Source of the DNA: Limnobaculum parvum
Lineage (GTDB): Bacteria; Pseudomonadota; Gammaproteobacteria; Enterobacterales; Enterobacteriaceae
NCBI RefSeq assembly: GCF_003096015.2
Contig: NZ_CP029185.2
Location: 977,001 to 1,041,000, forward strand
DNA: 64,000 nt
Direction of reading: 5' to 3'
Below are positions 16,623-25,486 of the stretch, one piece after another. The notes beneath the pieces were generated by a model. That model had not been told where the DNA came from and made no database searches. It saw only the letters and a list, made by a program, of their open reading frames with translations. How positions within the stretch are numbered: the stretch's first letter is position 1; each line of letters opens with the position of its first letter. Both the position numbers and the translations under genes were made by a program.

Positions 16623-17909
16623 ATGCGTCTTAAGTCGCTTCTCATTACGCTGATTACATTACCTTTGTTTATATTTTCGGTTTACGCTGCGGCGGAAGGC
16701 GAATCGCAAAGTGATGATATAAAACCAGTTCAGGTACGCATTATTCGTGACAGCCAGATCATGGCTCAAGTTGGCAATGATATTATTAACGTGGGTAATC
16801 TGAACAAAGATCAGGAGATAATGGTTTACCCTCTGAGTCCTAACTATTATGAATTTACGTTCGGTAATGCTCATGGGCTGATCCCGAAAGATGCCGTATT
16901 ACCTCTCAGTAAGTCGAAAAAAGCATTGGGGTTGGCCTTAGCCGATCTGCAGAAGCTAAACCAGAACTTGATTACTATTCGCCCGACCACGGTTTACGAT
17001 CAGCCAAAAGATACCAGCAAAGTGTTTGGGGTACTGAATGATAATTTACGTTATCCGATTCTTGGTCGCTTAAAGGATGAGGATGGTTTGCTCTGGTATG
17101 AAATCAATATCGGTGATGATGCTAAATATATTCAGGCGGATGAGTGCGAACTGGATAACGGCGTCCCGGTACTGACTTATCACCACATTTTGCAGGACAG
17201 CGAGAATAAGTATTTTCGCCATACTTCAACGACGACCTCAGTCACGGCATTTGATAACCAAATGGCTTATCTGAAGGAGGCGGATTACCAAACTATCAGC
17301 CTGTATCAGTTAGAGGGATATTTGAATAACACCGTCAATATTCCTGCCAGAGCGGTGGTACTGACGTTTGATGATGGGTTGAAATCGGTTCACCGTTACG
17401 CTTACCCGATACTGAAAAAGTATGATCTCCAAGCCACGGCTTTTATTATTTCATCGCGGATTAAGCATAATCCTCAAACTTGGGATCCGAACTCTCTGCA
17501 GTTTATGAGTATCAGTGAGCTAAAACAAATTCAGGACGTTTTTGATATTCAGTCGCATACTCACTTTTTGCATCGTTATTCGGATGATAAACGACCGGTA
17601 TTGTTGAGTCGTGATGAACATAATATTGAGTTGGATTTCGAACGTTCCCGTCGGGCGTTAACTCAATTTAATCCACGGGTGCAGTATATCTCTTACCCGT
17701 TTGGTGGTTATAACGACAATGCGATTCAGGCGGCGAAACTGGGGGGATATCATCTGGCGGTAACCACCGTTAGAGGAAAGGTCAAACCTGGGGATAATCC
17801 TTTTACCCTTAAGCGTTTGTATATCCTGAACTCAGATAGCATTCAGGCAATGGCGGAACGCATTGCCAATACCCGCTCGGATATTAAGCCAATGGTGCCA
17901 AAGCAATAA
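16623..17909 (+). CDS. yadE: polysaccharide deacetylase family protein YadE
   Basis: A 428-residue precursor with a signal peptide (about 1-22). A beta-rich N-terminal region (about 30-180) precedes a NodB-type deacetylase domain: VLTYHHIL, the metal-site motif VVLTFDDGLKSVH (about 249-261), SHTHFLHRYS with the two metal-binding histidines, and SYPFGGYND. It probably removes acetyl groups from a cell-surface or periplasmic polysaccharide; substrate unknown. Length and position after yadGH fit E. coli YadE. In E. coli the pan genes follow; here folK comes next on the opposite strand. Confidence 0.88.
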   Translation: MRLKSLLITLITLPLFIFSVYAAAEGESQSDDIKPVQVRIIRDSQIMAQVGNDIINVGNLNKDQEIMVYPLSPNYYEFTFGNAHGLIPKDAVLPLSKSKKALGLALADLQKLNQNLITIRPTTVYDQPKDTSKVFGVLNDNLRYPILGRLKDEDGLLWYEINIGDDAKYIQADECELDNGVPVLTYHHILQDSENKYFRHTSTTTSVTAFDNQMAYLKEADYQTISLYQLEGYLNNTVNIPARAVVLTFDDGLKSVHRYAYPILKKYDLQATAFIISSRIKHNPQTWDPNSLQFMSISELKQIQDVFDIQSHTHFLHRYSDDKRPVLLSRDEHNIELDFERSRRALTQFNPRVQYISYPFGGYNDNAIQAAKLGGYHLAVTTVRGKVKPGDNPFTLKRLYILNSDSIQAMAERIANTRSDIKPMVPKQ

Positions 17910-17948
17910 ATTGAGTTATCAATTGGAGTTTTGCGTACTCGATATTAT

Positions 17949-17981
17949 CAGACGTGTAGAAGATTCGGTTTCTACCGTCTG
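17949..17981. terminator. hairpin between convergent yadE and folK
   Basis: Interrupted stem CAGACG..TAGA / TCTA.CGTCTG. No clear T-tract, so termination is only a guess. Confidence 0.4.
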
Positions 17982-18060
17982 AGACAGCAAAAGTATCGTC
18001 GCCTGACGCCCTGTCAAAGCGACTTATCGCTAACAGTTGGTGTTATTGCGAGTGCTGTAA

Positions 18061-18549
18061 TTATGACGAGAACCAAGGCATGAGCCCGTCAGCCGGTACT
18101 TGAGAGAGCCGTGAGGCGAGCGATACGCCATCAGGAAAAATCAGGTCTGGGGCAATATCGGCGAGTGGATAAAGCATAAACGCCCGGTTGTACATATCAT
18201 AATGAGGTACTGTCAGACGCGGAGTATTAATGGTCTGATGGCCAAACAGTAAAATATCCAGATCCAGTGTGCGTGGTCCCCAACGATGGGCTTTTCTTTC
18301 GCGCCCTTGGTTCAGTTCAATAGCCTGAGTTGCATCAAGCAGGTTTTCGGCTGGTAGCTGAGTATCGAGTTCTACGACGGCATTCAGATAATCAGGCTGA
18401 TCTTGTGGGCCTAGCGGTTTGGTGCGATATAACGGCGAGCAGGTGACCAAACGGGTTTGAGGGATCTGCTTTATAGCATTCAATGCCGCTTCAACCTGTG
18501 CCAGTGGCTGATTAAGATTACTGCCTAATGCGATAAATACCTGAGTCAT
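18061..18549 (-). CDS. folK: 2-amino-4-hydroxy-6-hydroxymethyldihydropteridine diphosphokinase (HPPK)
   Basis: Transfers pyrophosphate from ATP to hydroxymethyl-dihydropterin in folate synthesis. The 162-residue protein has the N-terminal FIALGSNLNQP, YRTKPLGPQDQPDYLNAVVEL and the HPPK signature RWGPRTLDLDILLFG (about 91-105). It lies downstream of pcnB on the same strand, as in E. coli, but the genes are separated by 53 bp containing a hairpin. Confidence 0.96.
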   Translation of the reverse strand: MTQVFIALGSNLNQPLAQVEAALNAIKQIPQTRLVTCSPLYRTKPLGPQDQPDYLNAVVELDTQLPAENLLDATQAIELNQGRERKAHRWGPRTLDLDILLFGHQTINTPRLTVPHYDMYNRAFMLYPLADIAPDLIFPDGVSLASRLSQVPADGLMPWFSS

Positions 18550-18569
18550 TCTCTCTGTCCATTATGTTA

Positions 18570-18593
18570 TTAAGCCTCCGTCAGGAGGCTTAA
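18570..18593 (-). terminator. hairpin between pcnB and folK
   Basis: Perfect 10-bp stem TTAAGCCTCC / GGAGGCTTAA with a 4-base loop, just after the pcnB stop. No long T-tract follows on the minus strand, so it may be an attenuating or transcript-end structure rather than a full stop. Confidence 0.55.
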
Positions 18594-18602
18594 ATTAGAA
18601 CG

Positions 18603-19991
18603 CTATTGCGGTTTGGCAGTATTCTTGCGTGGCCGCCGCGACCTGCGATGGCGGGACGGTTCATCCCCCAGCACATTAAGCATGGTCTTTTGACGCTGCA
18701 TATCAGCCTGTTGAAATTCATCCCACCAGTAACTAAGTTTTTGCACTTCGCCTTTTTCAATTTCGGCTCTGAGCAGCAATAAGTCAAATGAAGCACGGAA
18801 TTTTGGATGTTCCATTAGCTTATAGGCTTTCTTACCTTGACGACGCGGCAGACGCAACTGCAATTGCCAGATATCCCGCACTAACGACGTTATACGTTTA
18901 GGGATGGCCAGCGTCAGGCACTGTTCATCCAGAATATCATTCATGGCAAGCGCAAAAGCATCATAATAGGCTAGGCCACTTTCTTGCGTTAGTTCCTGAG
19001 CTCGCTCAACCAGCGGATACCACAACATGGCTGCAAACAGAAACGCTGGATTGACGCGCTTACCGTTTTGCAGACGTTGATCGGTATTCTTCAGCACCTG
19101 ACCGAGGATCTTCTCCATATTGCTATCGCCTTGCGGCGTAAAGTGCTTATCAATCAGCGGGAACAGCGCCTTAAACAGATTCTGTTCACGCAGCAATTGA
19201 TACGTGGGGTAGCCATACCCGGCCTGCAGTAGCTTTAAGGCTTCTTCAAACAGACGTGCAGGAGGAATCTCTCGCAGCAAATGGGCTAAGCGGGTAATAG
19301 GTTCCGCTGTTACCGTCTCTATACGCATATCAAGCTTAGCGGCAAAACGGATTGCTCTCAGCATTCTCACCGGATCTTCGCGATAGCGGGTTTCCGGATC
19401 GCCAATCAGACGGATAACGCCCTGCTGTAAATCTTGCAGCCCTCCGGTGAAATCACGCAGGGTGAAATCATCAGCGCTGTAGTACAGGCTATTAACGGTA
19501 AAATCGCGACGGTGGGCGTCTTCAGTAATCGAACCGTAGACGTTATCACGCAGCAACATGCCGTTATTAGCCTGTTGAGATTCATTTTTATCATTGTTAT
19601 CGCTGTGTACGCCGCGGAAGGTAGCGACTTCGATAATCTCTGGTCCAAACATAATGTGGGCCAGACGAAAACGACGACCAATCAGACGGCAGTTGCGAAA
19701 CAGTTTACGCACCTGTTCTGGCGTTGCATTGGTGGTGATATCAAAATCTTTTGGTTTTTTATTCAGCAGCAGGTCTCGGACACCGCCGCCAACCAGATAG
19801 GCCTCATATCCCGATTTATTTAATCGGTACAGGACTTTCAGGGCATTATCGCTAATGTCCTTACGAGAAATAGTGTGTTGCGCACGGGGAATGATAACCA
19901 CATCATTAACGGTGTGGCTCTGTTCCTGTATGTCTGAATCAGACTCTCGAGTGAGTACCTTGCGGCAAAAATTAGCTACGCGGGTAAAAAT
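18603..19991 (-). CDS. pcnB: poly(A) polymerase I, with an ATT start codon
   Basis: Adds poly(A) tails to RNA 3' ends and so speeds decay (also controls ColE1-type plasmid copy number in E. coli). The nucleotidyltransferase motif LVGGGVRDLLLNKKPKDFDI, the RDFTVNSLYY segment, REDPVRMLRAIRFAAKL and a basic tail RRSRRPRKN are present. The first ATG/GTG in frame is at 19901, but sequence similarity runs on upstream to FTRVANFCRKVLTRE, which matches the E. coli N-terminus, directly behind an ATT codon at 19991-19989. A Shine-Dalgarno GAGGTG lies about 5 bases before it. E. coli pcnB is known to start at AUU, which is why this start was chosen (462 residues). Confidence 0.9.
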   Translation of the reverse strand: MFTRVANFCRKVLTRESDSDIQEQSHTVNDVVIIPRAQHTISRKDISDNALKVLYRLNKSGYEAYLVGGGVRDLLLNKKPKDFDITTNATPEQVRKLFRNCRLIGRRFRLAHIMFGPEIIEVATFRGVHSDNNDKNESQQANNGMLLRDNVYGSITEDAHRRDFTVNSLYYSADDFTLRDFTGGLQDLQQGVIRLIGDPETRYREDPVRMLRAIRFAAKLDMRIETVTAEPITRLAHLLREIPPARLFEEALKLLQAGYGYPTYQLLREQNLFKALFPLIDKHFTPQGDSNMEKILGQVLKNTDQRLQNGKRVNPAFLFAAMLWYPLVERAQELTQESGLAYYDAFALAMNDILDEQCLTLAIPKRITSLVRDIWQLQLRLPRRQGKKAYKLMEHPKFRASFDLLLLRAEIEKGEVQKLSYWWDEFQQADMQRQKTMLNVLGDEPSRHRRSRRPRKNTAKPQ

Positions 19992-20107
19992 AGGGCACCT
20001 CGGTCATAGTGTATCTGTCAGTGATGAGCGGCGCCGTTTAGGAGACTCATCAAATAATAAAATAGTCGTCAGTAAACCACGTATGGTAAACGGCGGCTTA
20101 TAATAGC

Positions 20108-21037
20108 TCACACTGAATCATTTGAGAATGGAAAGTATGTGGTTAGCTCCGGCGTTGCGGGGACGCGGCGATAGTCCCAATGGTCAATACCCCACGCCAG
20201 TAATGCTTCGATGGACGCATCCTGCCAGTCATCGGGTAGTGACTGTCCTAAAAACTGCATAGCTTCAACCAGTATCGGCAACGGATGCTCAAGGGATAAC
20301 GGTGGGGCATGATTCTGCTTCGACAATTTATGCCCCTGATTATTTAACGCCAGTGGAAGATGGAAATAGTCTGGCACTTTCCAACCTAACTGCTGGTGTA
20401 GGGCAATTTGTCGTACGGTAGGCTGAATCAAATCGGCACCGCGTACAATTTCTGTTATCCCTTGAAAATGGTCATCCACCACCACGGCGAGATTATAAGC
20501 AAACAGTCCATCTTTACGATGGATAATAAAATCTTCACTGGCAAAGGCCGGTTCAACCACTAATGTTCCCAAATGGCGGTCATAAAACTGATAAACCGGT
20601 TGTGTCACATGTAATCGTAAAGACGCATCCTGCGGTGGCAGTGATGAATAGCGACAGTGCTCATCATAAAAGCCGCCGGCTTGCTGAATTCGGGCGCGGG
20701 TACAGTGGCAATAGTAGCAACGATTTTGCTGATAAAGCTGATGCAGAATCTGACGATAGTCGTCACTGCGCTGCGACTGGTAGAGCACTTCACCGTCCCA
20801 GTGTAATCCATAACGTTCTAAGGTGGTCAGAATACGGGAAGCGGCACCGCTAATTTCTCTGGGTGGATCAATGTCTTCGATGCGAACCAACCAATCCCCA
20901 TGATTTGACCGCGCCTGCAGAAAACTGCCCAACGCGGCAATCAGGGAACCAAAATGTAAATCTCCAGAAGGAGAAGGGGCAAAACGCCCCACATAGCGGT
21001 TAGTCATTATTGTGGTTGAACGACCAGAATCTATCAT
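20108..21037 (-). CDS. gluQ: glutamyl-Q tRNA(Asp) synthetase
   Basis: A tRNA-synthetase paralogue lacking an anticodon-binding domain that attaches glutamate to queuosine 34 of tRNA(Asp). The 309 residues include the HIGH-type motif RFAPSPSGDLHFGSL, a zinc-site region CHCTRARIQ...EHC, the DDHFQGITEIVRGADL block and the KMSKS-type motif HKLSKQN. The ATG at 21037 has AAGGG 7-8 bases upstream; an inner ATG at 21007 (MTNRYVGRF) is possible but lacks a ribosome binding site. It lies between dksA and pcnB on the same strand, as in E. coli. Confidence 0.96.
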   Translation of the reverse strand: MIDSGRSTTIMTNRYVGRFAPSPSGDLHFGSLIAALGSFLQARSNHGDWLVRIEDIDPPREISGAASRILTTLERYGLHWDGEVLYQSQRSDDYRQILHQLYQQNRCYYCHCTRARIQQAGGFYDEHCRYSSLPPQDASLRLHVTQPVYQFYDRHLGTLVVEPAFASEDFIIHRKDGLFAYNLAVVVDDHFQGITEIVRGADLIQPTVRQIALHQQLGWKVPDYFHLPLALNNQGHKLSKQNHAPPLSLEHPLPILVEAMQFLGQSLPDDWQDASIEALLAWGIDHWDYRRVPATPELTTYFPFSNDSV

Positions 21038-21049
21038 CTCTGCGCCCTT

Positions 21050-21075
21050 GTTCTGCCATCAAAAGGTGGCAGAAC
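21050..21075 (-). terminator. hairpin between dksA and gluQ
   Basis: Perfect 9-bp stem GTTCTGCCA / TGGCAGAAC. No T-tract, so it may only reduce read-through from dksA into gluQ. Confidence 0.45.
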
Positions 21076-21104
21076 CAATAAGGGAATCAGATATTACCGA
21101 TAGA

Positions 21105-21560
21105 TTAACCCGCCATTTGTTTTTCGCGAATCTCAGCCAACGTTTTACAGTCGATACACAAATCGGCAGTAGGACGGGCTTCAAGACGGCGAATACCGAT
21201 TTCCACGCCGCAGGATTCACAGTAACCAAAATCGTCTTCTGCGATTTTTTGCAGTGTTTTATCGATTTTTTTGATCAGCTTACGTTCACGGTCACGGTTC
21301 CGTAGTTCCAGGCTAAACTCTTCTTCCTGCGTTGCACGGTCTGCAGGATCGGGGAAGTTCGCCGCTTCGTCTTGCATGTGGCTGACAGTACGATCGACTT
21401 CGTCTCTCAGTTGGCCTCGCCATGCTTCAAGAATCAGCTTGAAATGTTTAAGCTGGGCTTCGTTCATATATTCTTCTCCCGGCTTCTCTTTATAAGGCTC
21501 TAAGCCTGCGATAGCCAGGATACTTAAGGACGATGTTTTACGCTTTTGCCCTTCTTGCAT
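21105..21560 (-). CDS. dksA: RNA polymerase-binding transcription factor DksA
   Basis: Binds the RNA polymerase secondary channel and, with ppGpp, controls rRNA and amino-acid promoters. The 151 residues are nearly identical to E. coli DksA. Coiled-coil tip acids D71 and D74 (FPDPADRATQEEE) and the four-cysteine zinc finger (CESC...CIDC) are intact. The ATG at 21560 gives exactly the E. coli start (MQEGQKRKTSS); the open frame upstream to 21650 is not part of the protein. Confidence 0.98.
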   Translation of the reverse strand: MQEGQKRKTSSLSILAIAGLEPYKEKPGEEYMNEAQLKHFKLILEAWRGQLRDEVDRTVSHMQDEAANFPDPADRATQEEEFSLELRNRDRERKLIKKIDKTLQKIAEDDFGYCESCGVEIGIRRLEARPTADLCIDCKTLAEIREKQMAG

Positions 21561-21761
21561 TTTGCTTCTCCTACAAAATACGCGTTGTAGTTTTAACACT
21601 AGAGAAAAAATCAGGCCGCTATAAATAACAGATGAAGATGAAGTTAGCAATTTTTCCTACCTTAAGTATGACAATGCTTTGCAGAAAAGCATGTTCATGC
21701 AAGTGTAATTGCTGGTTATTTGACCAAAAACATCTTCTTTCGTTACTGCTTACCTGAAAAT

Positions 21762-22466
21762 TTAACCCGTGACGGATACCGGACTTTGTAGTATCACCTC
21801 TGTTGGCGATAGTCTGGCTTTATAACAGACGACTTCGACACCGTGTTTCTTAACTTGTTCAAAAAGCTTTGCGTAAATTGGGTCAATATGTTGTGCCACT
21901 TTAACGCTATCAATTCCACTGTGTAGCACGGCAAAGAAAAGCATAGCCCGATGTCCATTTTCTGCCATTATTTCTAATTCGCGCAGATGTTTTTGACCGC
22001 GCGTTGTGACCGCATCGGGAAAATAGCCACAGCCTTGATGTAGCAGGGTGACGGATTTCACTTCAACATAGCACTTTGGTCGATCGGGATGCTCTAGCAG
22101 AAAATCAATGCGGCTGTTCTCATCACCATAACGGACTTCACTGCGTAGCGAACTGTAGCCAGTTAACTCTTTAATCCAGTGGTTTTCCAGCGATTCTTTA
22201 ACCAGTGCGTTGGCCTGTAGCGTGTTGACACAAATAGTATCACCCGCTTGGGTTTGGGTTAGCTCCCATGAATGGGGATATTTCCGCTTGGGATTATCAG
22301 AGGTGGAGTACCAGACGGTGTCGCCGGGTTCGGCACAGCCGGTCATGGCACCGGTATTGGCACAGTGTAGCGTGAGTTCTTCCCCCTGCGGAGTGATGAC
22401 ATCGGCAAGGAAACGCTTGTAGCGTTTGATTAGCGTGGCGGGTTGCAGTGGGGTGGTGAAGTTCAT
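21762..22466 (-). CDS. sfsA: SfsA, DNA/RNA nuclease-like sugar fermentation stimulation protein
   Basis: 234 residues, as in E. coli. Conserved blocks: KRYKRFLADV, HCANTGAMTGCAEPG, the nuclease-like core RIDFLLEH...YVEVKSVTL, FPDAVTTRGQKHLREL and HSGIDSVKVAQHIDPIYA. First described as a factor stimulating maltose use; the fold resembles restriction-type nucleases, and the physiological role is unclear. In E. coli thpR (ligT) lies between sfsA and the divergent hrpB; here it is missing and repeat copy B is present. Confidence 0.95.
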   Translation of the reverse strand: MNFTTPLQPATLIKRYKRFLADVITPQGEELTLHCANTGAMTGCAEPGDTVWYSTSDNPKRKYPHSWELTQTQAGDTICVNTLQANALVKESLENHWIKELTGYSSLRSEVRYGDENSRIDFLLEHPDRPKCYVEVKSVTLLHQGCGYFPDAVTTRGQKHLRELEIMAENGHRAMLFFAVLHSGIDSVKVAQHIDPIYAKLFEQVKKHGVEVVCYKARLSPTEVILQSPVSVTG

Positions 22467-22549
22467 GGTGGATCCTAGTTTGGGATTAACTATTTCTGGT
22501 AAAGGTTAAAATTATCATTCGGGAATATTCCGACCGTAATGGCAGTATA

Positions 22550-22705
22550 CCTATATCACCTCCGGTGTGTGGCCGGAAGGGCCATATACTTGGCTCGGGA
22601 GCGCGTTGGGCCTAGCCCACCTAGGGACAGTGTTGAAACACCGAAAGGTGTTTCACCCTTCGGGCCAGCGCAAGCCAACCCCAACGGTGGTCTCTCCCAA
22701 CGATT
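22550..22705 (-). repeat. dispersed structured repeat, copy B, between sfsA and hrpB
   Basis: Read on the minus strand it shows the same order of blocks as copy A (5241-5370): GGGAGAGACCACCGTTGG, then a stem-loop, then GGGCTAGGCCCAACGC, then ATGGCCCTTCCGGCC. It has a 9-bp stem TGAAACACC / GGTGTTTCA closed by a GAAA tetraloop at 22634-22655, at the relative position of the small stem-loop in copy A. An open frame of 111 codons passes through it (from 22539) but is not supported as a gene. Confidence 0.75.
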
Positions 22706-22895
22706 AGCATTACTAACAGAGCTAATAGATAGGGGATTTTATTTACGCGAAGTCGATTTTAACGCGCCTTATTATTCACCATGTCTCCAGTTTGGTAAAT
22801 CAATGAAAGTTATCCTGTCGGTTGTTTTGGTGGCTGGTACACTATGGGCCGATAAAATTTATTTTGATACCTAAGTTATCTGATTGAGGTTATGC
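22706..22895. other. spacer before hrpB, possible short reading frame
   Basis: No supported gene. The stretch 22803-22874 reads MKVILSVVLVAGTLWADKIY and ends at TAA, a hydrophobic peptide of 23 residues that could be a small membrane protein, but there is no good ribosome binding site. GAGG at 22886-22889 belongs to hrpB. Confidence 0.35.
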
Positions 22896-25340
22896 GTGTC
22901 TCTGCCGGTAAGTGAAGTTCTTCAGCCATTACTTGATGCCTTACAGCATTCGCCGTGCGTATTGTTGCAGGCCCCGCCCGGTGCGGGGAAGTCGACGTGG
23001 TTGCCGTTGAAGTTGCTTGAACAGTCATCTTGGCTGTCAGGGCGGATTATTATGTTGGAGCCGCGCCGTTTGGCGGCTCGCAGTGTTGCCCAACGGTTAG
23101 CACAGCAGTTGAATGAGCCCGTGGGGGAACGAATTGGTTATCGGATGCGTTCTGAAAGTCTGAGCGGGCCGGCGACGCGACTGGACGTGGTGACGGAGGG
23201 GGTGCTGATCCGTATGCTGCAACAGGATCCGATGCTGGAAGATGTTTCGCTGGTGATTCTGGATGAATTTCATGAACGCAGTTTACAGGCGGATTTAGCC
23301 CTTAGCTTGTTGTTGGATGTTCAGAGCGGCCTGCGGGATGATTTGAAGCTACTGATTATGTCGGCAACGTTGGATAATCAGCGGTTGCAACAGTTTTTAC
23401 CGGACGCCCCCGTGATTTCGGCACAAGGGCGCAGTTTTCCGGTTGAACGTCACTATCTATCGTTACCTGCCAGCGGATATTTTGAAGATAAGGTGGCTCA
23501 GGCGGTCAAGCAGATTGTGAATCAACATTCAGATTCAATGCTGCTGTTTTTGCCCGGCGTAGCAGAGATTCGGCGGATATATGATTTGTTATCCGGCAGC
23601 CTGACGGATGAGATCGACCTTTGCCCACTGTATGGCGCACTGTCTCTGGCGGAACAGCAAAAAGCAATTTCCCCCTCTCCTTCAGGGCGTCGGAAAATTG
23701 TGTTGGCGACCAACATTGCAGAAACCAGTTTGACCATTGACGGTATTCATCTGGTGGTCGACAGCGGCCTTGAACGAGTGGCGCGTTTCGACCCGCGCAC
23801 GGGGTTGACGCGCTTAATCACTCAACGTATTTCTAAAGCGTCCATGACCCAACGAGCTGGTCGTGCTGGACGTTTATCTGCCGGCGCATGCTGGCATCTG
23901 TTTTCCCGCGAGCAGGCAGAGCGTGCAGCAGAGCAGGGTGAAGCAGAAATTATGCAAAGTGATTTATCCGGGCTGACGATGGAACTGCTGCAATGGGGTT
24001 GTCGCGATATTCAGCAAATGCATTGGCTGGACTCGCCTCCTTCCTCTTCTCTGGCTGCCGCTCGACGGCTCTTGATCCAGCTTGAAGCCGTTGACGAACA
24101 GGGAAGCTTGACCCAAATTGGCCGTCAAATGGCCGAAACCGGCTGTGAACCGCGGCTGGCGGCGATGCTCGTTTGTGCGCTGAAACAGAAGCCAGGATCT
24201 TTAGCTACCGCCTTATTATTGGCCGCTATCGTGGAAGAACCGCCGAGAAGCGGAACCAAAGATATTAGCTATTGGCTGATGCATCCACAGGCAACATGGA
24301 CAAAACGCGCTCGACAACTGGGGCAACGATTACAATGTCGCCATACCACAATAGACAGTGATGACATTCCCTTTTTATTGGCGGCTGGCTTTGCCGATCG
24401 TATTGCTCAAAAACGTGGGGAAGAGGGCCGCTACCTGTTGGCTAACGGCATGGGTGCCCAAATTGATACGGATGATGGCCTGTGCCGCTCCGAATGGTTG
24501 ATTGCAGCTTCACTATTGCAGGGGGCTAACAGCCCAGATGCGCGTATGCTGTTGGCGGCCAAAGTAGAACCAGATGTATTAGCGCAACGTATGCCACGGC
24601 TGGTCACACAGCAAAGTGCCATTGAATGGGATGAAGAGAAAGGAACATTGCGCGCTTGGCAGCGCCAACAAATTGGTCGTCTGGTGCTAAAGGCCCAACC
24701 GCTTAGTAAACCTTCGGAAGCGCAATTACACGCAGCATTGTTGGAGTGGGTGAGAACGCAAGGTATTTCGGCTTTAGCTTGGGACGAAGAGGCGGTGCAA
24801 TTACGTACCCGTATTCAGCGAGCACAGGAGTGGCTGCCTCAGTATCCGTGGCCGTCGGTGGATGACAGCGAACTGTTAGAAACGCTGGATGCATGGTTAT
24901 TACCCTCACTGAAAGGCGTTAGAGATATTAAGGGGCTCAAACAGATTAATCTTTCTGAAGCGTTAAAAAGCAAGCTGGACTGGCAGCAGCGCCAGCGTCT
25001 GGATGGTGAATTGCCCGTCAGCTATTGCGTGCCGACCGGTTCACGCTTACCAATACGCTACGATAGCGAACGACCGCCGGTACTGGCGGTTCGGTTACAG
25101 GAAATGTTCGGCGAAAAGCAAACTCCGGTGATTGCTGATGGTCGGGTTTCTCTGGTGGTTGAGCTGCTATCCCCGGCACACCGGCCATTACAAATTACTC
25201 AGGATTTAGCCGCTTTTTGGCAGGGGGCTTATAAAGAGGTGCAGAAAGAGATGAAGGGCCGCTACCCAAAACATGTATGGCCTGACGACCCGGCGAACGC
25301 GCTTCCTACCCGTAAAACTAAACGTTTTCATAATGGTTGA
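22896..25340 (+). CDS. hrpB: ATP-dependent RNA helicase HrpB (DEAH-box type)
   Basis: A 814-residue helicase. Motif I APPGAGKST (about 32-40), motif Ia LEPRRLAARSVA, motif II DEFH, motif III SATLD, the FLPGVAEI segment, TNIAETSLTI and QRAGRAGR are in the usual order, followed by the HrpB-specific C-terminal domain ending KEMKGRYPKHVWPDDPANALPTR. Start set at the GTG 22896, 6 bases after GAGG, because MSLPVSEVL matches the E. coli N-terminus; TTG 22884 would overlap that ribosome binding site. Role in RNA metabolism is not well defined. mrcB follows, as in E. coli. Confidence 0.95.
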   Translation: MSLPVSEVLQPLLDALQHSPCVLLQAPPGAGKSTWLPLKLLEQSSWLSGRIIMLEPRRLAARSVAQRLAQQLNEPVGERIGYRMRSESLSGPATRLDVVTEGVLIRMLQQDPMLEDVSLVILDEFHERSLQADLALSLLLDVQSGLRDDLKLLIMSATLDNQRLQQFLPDAPVISAQGRSFPVERHYLSLPASGYFEDKVAQAVKQIVNQHSDSMLLFLPGVAEIRRIYDLLSGSLTDEIDLCPLYGALSLAEQQKAISPSPSGRRKIVLATNIAETSLTIDGIHLVVDSGLERVARFDPRTGLTRLITQRISKASMTQRAGRAGRLSAGACWHLFSREQAERAAEQGEAEIMQSDLSGLTMELLQWGCRDIQQMHWLDSPPSSSLAAARRLLIQLEAVDEQGSLTQIGRQMAETGCEPRLAAMLVCALKQKPGSLATALLLAAIVEEPPRSGTKDISYWLMHPQATWTKRARQLGQRLQCRHTTIDSDDIPFLLAAGFADRIAQKRGEEGRYLLANGMGAQIDTDDGLCRSEWLIAASLLQGANSPDARMLLAAKVEPDVLAQRMPRLVTQQSAIEWDEEKGTLRAWQRQQIGRLVLKAQPLSKPSEAQLHAALLEWVRTQGISALAWDEEAVQLRTRIQRAQEWLPQYPWPSVDDSELLETLDAWLLPSLKGVRDIKGLKQINLSEALKSKLDWQQRQRLDGELPVSYCVPTGSRLPIRYDSERPPVLAVRLQEMFGEKQTPVIADGRVSLVVELLSPAHRPLQITQDLAAFWQGAYKEVQKEMKGRYPKHVWPDDPANALPTRKTKRFHNG

Positions 25341-25486
25341 TATCTATTTCTCGGCGGGCAAAAACCAATGGTCTACCCTGCCGGTTAATTAGGGTACAAT
25401 ACGCCCGCTATTTTATTACCTGTAGTGAAGCTAAACGATGATGACTGAAATCAAGAGGAAAAGCGCAATGATATCGGGAGCTGTTC

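Noticed and set aside
22539..22874. 111-codon frame between sfsA and hrpB
   Set aside because: Most of it is repeat copy B translated; no start signal and no recognisable protein, though the last 23 codons are mentioned as a weak possibility.
25360..25400. ATGGTCTACCCTGCCGG as a fourth copy of the dispersed repeat
   Set aside because: Only a few bases resemble the right-end block; the other blocks and the trailing TAATAT are absent.
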